DNA of 11,801 nt from an uncultured bacterium (GCA_903839715.1 CAIMDH010000087.1:1-11801); one strand, 5' to 3'. Counted from the stretch's first letter, positions 1 to 7,363 are shown. A program made the numbers and translations. The notes: a model not told the origin generated them from the sequence alone.

Positions 1-34
1 CACGTTTTCGAGGAATATAAACAATTTTTATACA

Positions 35-1342
35 ATGTCAAAGCTACTGAAGAAGCCCGCTACACTATCTAAACATTTTACACACCGAAAAACGGTCGGC
101 AGTATCAGTGAGTACGTACTTACCAAAAACGGTTTGCGTGTTCTTTATAAACACATCCCAGGCACTGGTGTGGTAACTACAAATATCACGTATCTCGTAG
201 GAGCTCGTGACGAACAACCAGGCGAGACCGGTGTTGCGCACATGCTTGAGCACATGCTTTTTAAACCGACTAAGCAAGACCTTAAAAAGAAACTTGATGC
301 TGGTGCAACCCGATTTGAACGCGAAGTAGGTGCGGTTCTGAATGCCAACACTTGGAAAGATCGCACTACCTACTATTTTTCCTATGGTGTCGAGCATTTT
401 TCACGCGTTGTTGGCATAGAAGCTGATCGCATGCGCGAAGTAGTTTTGGCAGATAAAGAATTTTTGCCAGAACGTACCAACGTACTCAGTGAATTTGATA
501 TGTACAATGGTGATCCACAATTCGCCCTTTCAGTAGCTATGACCGCAACGGCATTTTATTCACACCCTTATGGGCATGAAACAATCGGTTTCCGAGAAGA
601 TATTGCTGCCTATACTACTGATAAACTACAACGTTTCTATAACCATTTCTACCGCCCCAACAATGCGGTTTTAATGGTCCTTGGTGATATTGAACTTGCT
701 CCTGCTCTTGAAGAGATTTTTGCACACTTTGGAGAGATTGCTCCAGAACCAGCAGTCGAGCTACGACCTGTAATTATCGAACCAGCTCAGGAGGGAATTC
801 GTCGTATTGAAATTGTCAGACCAGGCACTACTAATGTCCTCGCAATTGGTATGAAGCATCCCGGATTTCCAAGCAGTGGCTGGTACGAGACAATGATAGT
901 ACTGAAGCTACTTGTAGATGGTCCTGATAGTATTCTCCAAAAAAAGCTAATCGACACAGGACTTGCGGCCACTATTTCAGTGAGTCAAGAACCAACAAAA
1001 GACGAAAACATCGCCACTATTTTTATCACACTCACCAAAAAGACCACAGCTGAAAAAATGGAGTCGCTGGTGCGTAAGCTTGTAGCTGAACTGACGATGG
1101 ATTTTATTCAAAAGCACCTCAAAACTATTGTTACCAAAACAGTCAGTGAAGAAATTTTCAACCGGGACAGTAGTTTAGATATTGCCGCTGAGCTAACAGA
1201 ATACGTAGCTGCAGGCGACTGGTCCCAGTACTTTGAAACGGAAAAGATTCTTCGTAGCATTACTGGCAAGCAGGTAAAACAAAGATCACAAGCCTTGATT
1301 GCTCCGAATGCTCTCACTATTGGTAATTATAAGAGTATTTAG
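35..1342 (+). CDS. M16-family zinc metallopeptidase, catalytic subunit
   Basis: A 435-residue protein of the pitrilysin/processing-peptidase family (M16B type), which cleaves peptides inside a clam-shell chamber. The inverted zinc motif HxxEH is present (H69, E72, H73 in HMLEH), and E153 in the VLSEFD segment is the likely third zinc ligand. The LNANTWKDRTTYY segment matches the family's LNAxTxxxxTxY strand near the active site. The substrate-binding R...Y pair usually found in the C-terminal half is not present: the equivalent LIDTGLAA stretch has I306 and A312. Because the next gene has that pair but no zinc site, the two probably form a heterodimer. No signal peptide is visible, so it is probably cytoplasmic. 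The start at 35 gives about 25 residues before the conserved EYVLTKNGLRV segment. No good ribosome binding site is seen, and the upstream region is cut by the window edge. The stop is TAG. Family assignment is firm; the substrate is unknown. Confidence 0.9.
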   Translation: MSKLLKKPATLSKHFTHRKTVGSISEYVLTKNGLRVLYKHIPGTGVVTTNITYLVGARDEQPGETGVAHMLEHMLFKPTKQDLKKKLDAGATRFEREVGAVLNANTWKDRTTYYFSYGVEHFSRVVGIEADRMREVVLADKEFLPERTNVLSEFDMYNGDPQFALSVAMTATAFYSHPYGHETIGFREDIAAYTTDKLQRFYNHFYRPNNAVLMVLGDIELAPALEEIFAHFGEIAPEPAVELRPVIIEPAQEGIRRIEIVRPGTTNVLAIGMKHPGFPSSGWYETMIVLKLLVDGPDSILQKKLIDTGLAATISVSQEPTKDENIATIFITLTKKTTAEKMESLVRKLVAELTMDFIQKHLKTIVTKTVSEEIFNRDSSLDIAAELTEYVAAGDWSQYFETEKILRSITGKQVKQRSQALIAPNALTIGNYKSI

Positions 1343-1343
1343 T

Positions 1344-2633
1344 ATGCACATTAAAACCACAACCCACGAGCACTACGCTCTTTCCGAAATTACCAAGCCT
1401 TATGCGGCAACAGTTACTCTTCATATTACCGCTGACTGTTATTCAGAAAATTCACCCGCCCGCACAGCACTGTTACTTCTCTATCCAGATCTCGTACTGT
1501 CTGGTTCTGGGCTATACAGTCGTGAAGAATTCCAACACAAGCTTGATGAGCTTGGCTCAAGTATAACGATCAGTGAAAGTGAAGGGAGGATTTCTATTAC
1601 GATGGCAGCCCTAGCTGAAAAGCTGAAGCCGACACTACAGTTGCTTGAAATACTTTTGACTAAACCCACTTTCAAAGCAAGTGAACAAAAACGCGCGACT
1701 CAAACTCTTAAAAATTCGCTGGAATTATTTAAAGAAAATGCACGAGGAATCGCACTCTCAGCGCTACGGAATTCTCTTTTTAGTAATGAAAGCAGACATT
1801 TTGACGTGCCACCAGCTGATGTCGAAAAGGCTCTGACAGGCCTCTCTACTCTACAACTGAAACAAATCCATGCAGAATTCATGAATGCATACTGGACCAT
1901 TAGTGTTGGTGGCAACGAAGCCTCACTAATGGTGGTATTGTCTGCACTTAAAAAACTAAAGACGGCTTCAGTGCTAACGCTCATCGACAAAGAGATTGTA
2001 CTCGGTACAGAGAAAACTTCACGACAAGTACTTTTACACGAGGTTAAGAGTAAACAAAATATTGAACTCTCAATCGGCGGCCATATGCCACTCACATTCA
2101 CTGATAGTGACTTACCAGCTTTTCTCTTTGGACTAGCTGTCCTTGGTAAATGGGGAGGCTTTGCTGGTCGATTAATGAGTACTGTCCGCGAGAAGGAGGG
2201 CTTGACCTACACTATCTACGCCCGCGCCGATGGTATCACCACTTCTGAAGTTGGCTACTGGCGAATTCTCACCTTCTTTGCGCCAAAAGACGTCGTACAG
2301 GGCGTTACGTCAACCCTTCGTGAAATAGAGAGCATTGTTGATAAAGGCATCACCAAATCTGAATTTGAACGTTTTAAAACCATTCTAAAAACAGGTGAAA
2401 CCTTGGTTTTTGATTCCTTAAATAACACTACCGCATTAGTCCACACAAATTTAGTATACGGTTTACAATGGGAACAGTACAAAGCCTTTCGCCAAGCATT
2501 CCAAACAGTAACCCAAAAGGAGATTAATGCCGCTCTCAGAAAATACCTAAACCCACAGGCGTTAGTGATTAGTGCGGCCGGGCCGATTGCAACAGTCCAA
2601 AAAGACCTGAGCGCTTTTGCCCGCAAAAAATAA
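1344..2633 (+). CDS. M16-family peptidase-like protein, non-catalytic (R/Y) subunit
   Basis: A 429-residue M16 protein. The ATG at 1344 lies one base after the upstream stop, so translation of the two genes is probably coupled. An in-frame ATG at 1299 would overlap the previous gene by 44 bases and add 15 residues without family similarity. The zinc motif is absent: the matching position reads ALLLLYPDLVLSG, with no HxxEH. The C-terminal half has the substrate-binding signature GRLMSTVREKEGLTY, giving R282 and Y289. In known heterodimeric M16B enzymes one subunit carries zinc and the other carries this R/Y pair, and this gene pair matches that division. AAGAG at 1331-1335 is a weak ribosome-binding candidate. 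The stop is TAA. Probably cytoplasmic, since no signal peptide or membrane segment is seen. Family assignment is firm; the partnership is inferred from complementary residues and adjacency. Confidence 0.87.
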   Translation: MHIKTTTHEHYALSEITKPYAATVTLHITADCYSENSPARTALLLLYPDLVLSGSGLYSREEFQHKLDELGSSITISESEGRISITMAALAEKLKPTLQLLEILLTKPTFKASEQKRATQTLKNSLELFKENARGIALSALRNSLFSNESRHFDVPPADVEKALTGLSTLQLKQIHAEFMNAYWTISVGGNEASLMVVLSALKKLKTASVLTLIDKEIVLGTEKTSRQVLLHEVKSKQNIELSIGGHMPLTFTDSDLPAFLFGLAVLGKWGGFAGRLMSTVREKEGLTYTIYARADGITTSEVGYWRILTFFAPKDVVQGVTSTLREIESIVDKGITKSEFERFKTILKTGETLVFDSLNNTTALVHTNLVYGLQWEQYKAFRQAFQTVTQKEINAALRKYLNPQALVISAAGPIATVQKDLSAFARKK

Positions 2634-2643
2634 ATCGAGGTCG

Positions 2644-2664
2644 TATAAAAGTTAGCATTTTATA
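2644..2664. repeat. 7-bp AT-rich inverted repeat around the alaS -35 box
   Basis: TATAAAA at 2644-2650 and its exact complement TTTTATA at 2658-2664 are separated by 7 bases. The spacer contains TTAGCA, the proposed -35 box of the alaS promoter. It could be an operator, or a weak terminator for the M16 pair, but the stem is all A/T and no clean T-run follows. Confidence 0.35.
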
Positions 2665-2680
2665 AGGTTTTTGGTATAGT
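2652..2680 (+). promoter_or_regulatory. Probable sigma70-type promoter of alaS
   Basis: TTAGCA at 2652-2657 (4 of 6 to TTGACA), a 17-base spacer, then TATAGT at 2675-2680 (5 of 6 to TATAAT). The bases TGG just before the -10 box make it an extended -10. Transcription would start near 2687, leaving a leader of about 23 nt before the alaS ATG at 2710, with no Shine-Dalgarno sequence. Confidence 0.6.
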
Positions 2681-2709
2681 GCTGCATATTATTATCTAAT
2701 TATTTTGGT

Positions 2710-4656
2710 ATGAGTGGAAATGAAATTCGAGAGAAATATCTAGCCTTTATGGAAAAAAATGGTCACGCCATTGTTCCTTCTTCTGCACTCGTACCAGAAA
2801 ATGACCCAACCACGCTCTTTACCGGCAGTGGTATGCAACCTCTCATCCCGTATCTCATGGGTGAAAAACACCCAAAAGGCGTGCGCCTCACTGACTCACA
2901 GAAATGTTTTCGCGCCAACGATATCGAAGAGGTAGGCGACAATCGTCACACTACTTTTTTTGAGATGCTTGGTAACTGGTCTCTAGGCGATTACTTTAAA
3001 AAAGAACAACTGCGTTGGTTTTTTACTTTCTTGGTTGATGAAGTAGGGCTTGATCCAGCTAAAATTTATGTAACTGTCTTTGCAGGAGATGAAGCACTTG
3101 GTATCCCGCGCGACCACGAAGCAGTAAGTATTTGGAAGGAGCTTTTTGCTGAGCGTGGTATCGAAGCCAAAGATGTCTTTATTGGAAGCGAAGAAGACGG
3201 CTACCAAGTCGGCATGCAAGGTGGTCGTATCTTTTACTATGATGCTGCCAAAAACTGGTGGAGTCGCTCTGGTAAGCCAGTCAACATGCCCGCTGGTGAG
3301 ATCGGCGGCCCTGACAGTGAAGTATTTTATGACTTTGGGCCTGAGCATGCCACTCATCCGGTATACAGCAAGCAGGCTGCGCACCCAAACAGCGATTCCG
3401 GACAATTTTTGGAAATTGGTAACTCAGTGTTTATTGAGTACATCAAGCAAGAAGACGGCTCATTTTCGAAACTACCGCAACGTAATGTCGACTTTGGTGG
3501 TGGCCTGGAGCGTATTGCCGCAGCCAAGGTCGGTCAACCCGACATGTTCAAGGTCGACCTACTTCAGAATGTAGTAACCCAAATTGAAAATCTTTCAGGT
3601 CTTCACTATGAAGACAACCTAGTGGCATTTCGGGTAATTACTGACCATATCCGTGGCGCAGTCTTCCTGATTGGTGACGGCATCATGCCAGGCAATACCG
3701 ACCAAGACTATTTTGTGCGCCGATTACTACGCCGAGCAGTACGTTACGCTGACAAGCTCGCTATTCCTGCCGGCAAATTTGCACTGCTAGCTGAGAGTGT
3801 CATTACTACGTATAGTGCCCACTACCCAACACTGCTGACTAAGAAAGCCGAAATTACTGAAGCTATAGCACGCGAAGAAGAGCAATTCCGCAAGACACTT
3901 GAAGCTGGCCTCAAGCAATTCAATAAAATCTCACTACAAATCCATGTCGTAAGTAAGGAAGTAGATGGTAAAAAGGTGATTGATAAATCAGTAGCACCAG
4001 TGGCCAAGAAGGCGCTTAGTGCCCAAAATGCCTTTGATCTCTATACTACCTACGGCTTCCCAATTGAACTCACAGAAGAAATAGCTGCAGAACAAGGTCT
4101 CGTAGTTGAACGAGCTGGTTTTGATGCACTAATGGAACAACATAAAGCGACATCACGAACCGGTGCTGAACAAAAATTTAAAGGTGGGCTAGCCGATAGT
4201 TCAGAGTTAGTAATCGAGCTCCATACAGCCACTCATCTCATGTTGGCAGGTCTTCAAAAGGAGTTAGGGACTCACATTCATCAAGCTGGTTCAAACATCA
4301 CAGGTGAACGTCTTCGCTATGACTTTACTCATCCTGAAAAAATCGAAAAAGCAAACCTGGAACGTGTAGAGATGTATGTCAACGATGCGATTAAGGCCGG
4401 TGGGGAAGTTACTATAGAAATTATGTCCAAGGAAAAGGCACAGGCTGATAGTACTATCGAAGCCAGCTTCTGGGACAGATATCCAGACGAGGTAAAGGTT
4501 TACACGATGAAAGGCTCCGACGGCGCTATCTATTCACGTGAGCTTTGTGGTGGTCCACATGTCCAAAATCTACACGACATCAGGAAGACCTTCAAAATTA
4601 TCAAAGAAGAATCTTCTTCCGCCGGGGTGCGTCGTATCAAAGCGATTCTAGAATAG
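2710..4656 (+). CDS. alaS: Alanyl-tRNA synthetase, short form
   Basis: Charges tRNA-Ala with alanine using ATP (class II synthetase). At 648 residues it is much shorter than the 876-residue E. coli enzyme. Visible in order: the N-terminal catalytic core opening EIREKYLAFMEKNGH; motif 2 RHTTFFEMLGN from R79; a GGPDSEVFYD segment where many bacterial enzymes have GPCGPxxEIFYD; motif 3 GGGLERIAA at about 264-272; and a tRNA-binding helix FVRRLLRRAVRYA from about 335. The editing domain keeps its metal-site residues: HTATH (H505, H509) and CGGPH (C613, H617), with proline in place of the usual threonine. Only about 30 residues separate the helical domain from HTATH, so the beta-barrel that normally lies there is missing. 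The protein ends at the SAD domain, so the C-Ala (DHHA1) dimerisation domain is also missing. Stop TAG at 4654. Identity is certain; dimerisation is doubtful without C-Ala. Confidence 0.97.
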   Translation: MSGNEIREKYLAFMEKNGHAIVPSSALVPENDPTTLFTGSGMQPLIPYLMGEKHPKGVRLTDSQKCFRANDIEEVGDNRHTTFFEMLGNWSLGDYFKKEQLRWFFTFLVDEVGLDPAKIYVTVFAGDEALGIPRDHEAVSIWKELFAERGIEAKDVFIGSEEDGYQVGMQGGRIFYYDAAKNWWSRSGKPVNMPAGEIGGPDSEVFYDFGPEHATHPVYSKQAAHPNSDSGQFLEIGNSVFIEYIKQEDGSFSKLPQRNVDFGGGLERIAAAKVGQPDMFKVDLLQNVVTQIENLSGLHYEDNLVAFRVITDHIRGAVFLIGDGIMPGNTDQDYFVRRLLRRAVRYADKLAIPAGKFALLAESVITTYSAHYPTLLTKKAEITEAIAREEEQFRKTLEAGLKQFNKISLQIHVVSKEVDGKKVIDKSVAPVAKKALSAQNAFDLYTTYGFPIELTEEIAAEQGLVVERAGFDALMEQHKATSRTGAEQKFKGGLADSSELVIELHTATHLMLAGLQKELGTHIHQAGSNITGERLRYDFTHPEKIEKANLERVEMYVNDAIKAGGEVTIEIMSKEKAQADSTIEASFWDRYPDEVKVYTMKGSDGAIYSRELCGGPHVQNLHDIRKTFKIIKEESSSAGVRRIKAILE

Positions 4657-4660
4657 AATC
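4644..4660 (+). other. Small hairpin over the alaS stop codon
   Basis: GATTCTA (4644-4650), loop GAA, then the exact complement TAGAATC (4654-4660). The TAG stop is the first part of the right arm, and TATTTC follows. The stem is weak, so it may be an mRNA 3'-end structure or chance. The stronger hairpin lies about 50 bases downstream. Confidence 0.3.
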
Positions 4661-4708
4661 TATTTCAAACACTATCCACGTCAATCACAAAAGGTTGTAC
4701 GCAAGCTC

Positions 4709-4746
4709 AAGAAACCCATGTATAATTGTTACTACATGGGTTTCTT
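4709..4746 (+). terminator. Perfect 14-bp hairpin: likely alaS terminator overlapping the next gene's promoter and start
   Basis: AAGAAACCCATGTA at 4709-4722 is the exact reverse complement of TACATGGGTTTCTT at 4733-4746, with a 10-base loop. The right arm ends in a T-rich run (TTTCTTTTC, 4741-4749), as expected of an intrinsic terminator, although the run is broken by a C. The left arm and loop contain the -10 box TATAAT (4721-4726), and the right arm contains the start codon of the next gene (4736-4738). RNA reading through from alaS would fold this hairpin and hide that start codon. RNA started from the -10 box would lack the left arm. Terminator function is inferred; the symmetry is directly visible. 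Confidence 0.65.
4721..4726 (+). promoter_or_regulatory. Consensus -10 box of the actin-like gene
   Basis: A perfect TATAAT. Transcription would begin near 4733, about 3 bases before the ATG at 4736, giving an almost leaderless mRNA. The only -35-like sequence, TTGTAC at 4695-4700, is 20 bases away, which is longer than ideal. Confidence 0.5.
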
Positions 4747-5968
4747 TTCATCAGGCAAAAATAAGGTGCAGTACGGAGCTCTTATTGATATTGGTTCTGG
4801 CAGCGTACTTGCTGCTATAGTCGCTTCAGACCCCACAAAAACACATCCAGACATTATTTGGTCCAAACGTGAATATTCACCCCTCCGAAAAATCCAGTCC
4901 GTAAATGATAGCGCCAAGAGCGTCATGACTTCACTCATGAACGCCCTCATGTCACTTGATGGAGAGGGGAGGAAGGCCTACTATGAGAAAATTGGTTCAC
5001 AAAAAATTGATTCACTTCAGGTTACCGTAGCTGCTCCGTGGTCGTATACAGCCACCAAAACTATTTCATACCAAAATGAGGAGGAGTTTGAAGTATCTGA
5101 TACTTTAGTAAGCGAGCTTCTGCGCACAGCTCAGCAAAAAGTCGAGTCAGAAATGCTCGAAAACGAAAAAATCCACGAACTCGGTCTCGCAATAGTCGCC
5201 CGTTCAACCATTAAAATACTTGCTAATGGCTATGCTGTTCATGTCACAGGAAAACAAAAAGCCAATTCAGTGAGAGTAATTGAAGCGACAGCGGTAGTGC
5301 AAAAATATCTAATAAACGCCATCACTGATGCTAAAGAAAAAATGTTTCCTGGTAGCACTCTCTTCCAGTATTCATTTATGCTGCCATACTACTTGACCAT
5401 GTCCAACATCATGGCGCAGACTACTGAATTTTGTTTAGTTGATATTACCTACGAATCAACCGAGATCGGCATTGTGCGCGATGGGGTATTGACCTACTGT
5501 ACACATACTCCTTATGGATCCTTTTCCATTGCTCGCGAAATTTCAGAAGCTCTTGGAGTTCCTCTCGAAGAAGCGTATGGGTATTTAACTTGCAACGACA
5601 TGACTTGCTTTGTTATTCAAAGTTCAGAAAAGCAGCAAGAAGAAATAAACAAAATCCTTAAAGCATACCAAATACGCATTAGTGAGCTTTTTAAAGAGAC
5701 TGGCGACACGCTAGCTATCCCAAAAAAGATTTATATTCACGGTAATCTTGAGACAGAACCTTTCTTTAATCAACACATCCTTAAAGCAGCTACTACAGCT
5801 ACCAAAATGCCGCATGCAGCGTACAATGTAAGTGCGGAGCTGCTCAATAAGCAGTACTCACCCGAAGACGCTGCTGCTTTTAAAACAACTTCCCCTGATA
5901 CTGCACTCTTAATATCAGCACAGTTTTTCCACACAAGAGATCAGCAAAGTAAATTTGAACAATTATAA
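4736..5968 (+). CDS. Actin-like ATPase of the PilM/FtsA type
   Basis: A 410-residue protein with the sugar-kinase/actin ATPase fold. The first phosphate loop is DIGSGSV (D18-V24), following a strand that begins ALI. The second is DITYESTEIG (D236-G245). A later segment IYIHGN (about 332-337) sits where the adenosine-binding motif is expected, without its usual GG. No membrane segment is seen. In type IV pilus systems PilM is a cytoplasmic ring-forming ATPase-fold protein that binds the cytoplasmic tail of a one-pass membrane partner, and the next gene encodes just such a protein. The ATG at 4736 is chosen because the in-frame ATG at 4718 overlaps the TATAAT box and adds six residues (MYNCYY) without family character. 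The stop TAA at 5966 is 24 bases before the next gene. The fold is fairly sure; whether it serves pili, division or something else is not known. Confidence 0.75.
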   Translation: MGFFSSGKNKVQYGALIDIGSGSVLAAIVASDPTKTHPDIIWSKREYSPLRKIQSVNDSAKSVMTSLMNALMSLDGEGRKAYYEKIGSQKIDSLQVTVAAPWSYTATKTISYQNEEEFEVSDTLVSELLRTAQQKVESEMLENEKIHELGLAIVARSTIKILANGYAVHVTGKQKANSVRVIEATAVVQKYLINAITDAKEKMFPGSTLFQYSFMLPYYLTMSNIMAQTTEFCLVDITYESTEIGIVRDGVLTYCTHTPYGSFSIAREISEALGVPLEEAYGYLTCNDMTCFVIQSSEKQQEEINKILKAYQIRISELFKETGDTLAIPKKIYIHGNLETEPFFNQHILKAATTATKMPHAAYNVSAELLNKQYSPEDAAAFKTTSPDTALLISAQFFHTRDQQSKFEQL

Positions 5969-5973
5969 ACCGC

Positions 5974-5979
5974 TATACT
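5974..5979 (+). promoter_or_regulatory. Possible -10 box before the membrane-protein gene
   Basis: TATACT matches TATAAT at 5 of 6 positions and would give a leader of about 7 nt. No properly spaced -35 box is present: TTGAAC at 5955-5960 is only 13 bases away. Co-transcription from the upstream gene is equally likely. Confidence 0.25.
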
Positions 5980-5992
5980 GTACAATAAGCAT

Positions 5993-7321
5993 ATGACACA
6001 AAAATGGAACTTACAGGACATTCGTCCAGCAGAACCGCGTCGACGACCTGCTACAGATCGCCCTCTTACTATCTCACAACGAACCGCAACTCCAAACTCT
6101 ACAGAGCGTGCTGATGACGATGTTGAAACAATAGTTATCAAAGATGGCAACAAAGAAAGTAAGAGTAAGTTTATCCTGTTGTCTGTAGTGGTAGTGGTAC
6201 TAGTAGTCGCAGTATTTGGTCTCAGTGCACTACTTTCTAAGACTACATTAACGGTGTACCCAGAATTTAATGAACCAGTGGTCAATGCTGAGTTTACTGC
6301 CTATCCAGATCGCCGTGATTCAGCACTAAGCTATGAGATCATTTCTATCGACGCCACAAAAGAAAAACAGGTTGCCGCTTCCGGCGAGGAGCATGTTGAA
6401 TCTCTCACTAAGGGTTCTATTGAAATCATAAAGACCACTCCCGGTACAGAGCGTTTGGTCAAAAACACTCGTTTTCGTACTGCTGAAGGTCGTATTTTTA
6501 GAATCCAGGATTCAATAGTGGTTCCAGGAGCACTCAAGGACACTTCAGGAACACTTATTCCTGGTACTATTCGTGCTGAAGTGGTTGCCGATGCTATGGG
6601 CCAAGAATACAACCTAGCGGCTAACACTCGTTTTGACGTACCTGGTTTCAAAGAAAACAACCTAAATGAACTTTATAATTCTATTTACGCCACCAACCGC
6701 GAAGCTTTTACTGGCGGATTTAATGGTCCAAAGTTCATTATTAATGACACTGAATTGAGTAAGGCTAAGCAAGAACTACAGCTCCAGCTTCGTGATGAGC
6801 TGCTTACTCGTATCAAAACCGAGAAGCCGGCCGGATTTACAACTTTCGAAAACTCAGTTGCCATTACCTACCAGGAATTACCTACAATTTCCTATGGTGA
6901 AAATCTAGTCACTATCCGCCAGCAAGCTACTCTACAAATGCCCCTCTTCAAACAAGAAGAATTTGCCGCCTATCTTGCCAAAGAGACCATTTCAACCTAT
7001 AACCGGGAGCCAGTTCGGATTGTCGATGCTTCTGTACTAGAATTCAGCTATCCCGACCTTACTACCAGTTCCTCAAATCTAGCCGACCTAACCTCAATTA
7101 CCTTTAAAGTTGTTGGTAAGCCAACCATTGTCGCTGAATTTGACCCTGTGCAACTCCAAAAAGACTTAGCAGGGAAGTCAAAGACTTCTATCAGTACCGT
7201 TCTTACCGCACATCCAGGTATCAAGAGTGCACGAGTTGCCAGCAAACCATTTTGGCGTCGCGCCTTCCCATCAGAAGCCGATGACATTGAAATTATTGAG
7301 GTAATCGGAGAAGAAAAATAA
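5993..7321 (+). CDS. Single-pass membrane protein with baseplate J-like outer domain
   Basis: A 442-residue protein. Residues 1-59 are polar and rich in R, P and D/E, with no signal peptide. One strong transmembrane helix follows at about 60-82 (FILLSVVVVVLVVAVFGLSALLS). The remaining 360 residues are probably outside the membrane. The region at about 150-225 has the pattern LVKNTRFRTAEGRIFRI...VVPG...EYNL...FDVPGF, which resembles proteins annotated as baseplate J/gp47-like in Patescibacteria. The C-terminal part, with HPGIKSARVASKPFWRR, also looks like the tail of those proteins. This rests on recalled similarity, not a search. The N-terminus MTQKWNLQDIRP loosely recalls the short PilN motif that docks onto PilM, and the upstream gene is PilM-like. 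The role is unknown: an envelope or appendage scaffold is plausible, while a phage origin is not supported by the neighbours. An intrinsic terminator follows at 7330. Confidence 0.7.
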   Translation: MTQKWNLQDIRPAEPRRRPATDRPLTISQRTATPNSTERADDDVETIVIKDGNKESKSKFILLSVVVVVLVVAVFGLSALLSKTTLTVYPEFNEPVVNAEFTAYPDRRDSALSYEIISIDATKEKQVAASGEEHVESLTKGSIEIIKTTPGTERLVKNTRFRTAEGRIFRIQDSIVVPGALKDTSGTLIPGTIRAEVVADAMGQEYNLAANTRFDVPGFKENNLNELYNSIYATNREAFTGGFNGPKFIINDTELSKAKQELQLQLRDELLTRIKTEKPAGFTTFENSVAITYQELPTISYGENLVTIRQQATLQMPLFKQEEFAAYLAKETISTYNREPVRIVDASVLEFSYPDLTTSSSNLADLTSITFKVVGKPTIVAEFDPVQLQKDLAGKSKTSISTVLTAHPGIKSARVASKPFWRRAFPSEADDIEIIEVIGEEK

Positions 7322-7329
7322 CCTTATAC

Positions 7330-7363
7330 ACACGCAAGTCTCTTGACTCGCGTGTTTTATTTT
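7330..7363 (+). terminator. Intrinsic terminator after the membrane-protein gene
   Basis: Stem ACACGCAAGTC (7330-7340), loop TCTT, stem GACTCGCGTGT (7345-7355): 11 positions with a single A-C mismatch. It runs straight into TTTTATTTT (7355-7363). Well placed 9 bases after the stop codon. Its loop and right arm contain the -35 box of the infA promoter. Confidence 0.8.

Noticed and set aside
1700..2101. A 133-codon minus-strand open frame in the second M16 gene
   Set aside because: Antisense to a well-supported coding region, with no family signal or start signals.
2983..3405. A 140-codon minus-strand open frame inside alaS
   Set aside because: It lies fully inside a strongly conserved gene and its translation shows no domain-like pattern; it is a shadow of alaS codon use.
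3146..3574. A 142-codon plus-strand open frame inside alaS
   Set aside because: Another frame of the conserved alaS catalytic region, with low-complexity serine- and threonine-rich translation.
4050..4230. A possible frameshift or deletion in alaS explaining the missing beta-barrel
   Set aside because: The frame is open and reads smoothly from the helical domain into HTATH, so the short form looks like genuine domain loss.
4718..4735. Earlier in-frame ATG for the actin-like gene
   Set aside because: It overlaps the TATAAT box and adds six residues with no similarity to the fold's start; the ATG at 4736 places the first strand normally.
5993..7321. The baseplate J-like gene as part of a prophage or tailocin
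   Set aside because: No tail, sheath, lysis or other phage gene is nearby, and the protein has a membrane anchor that phage baseplate J proteins lack.
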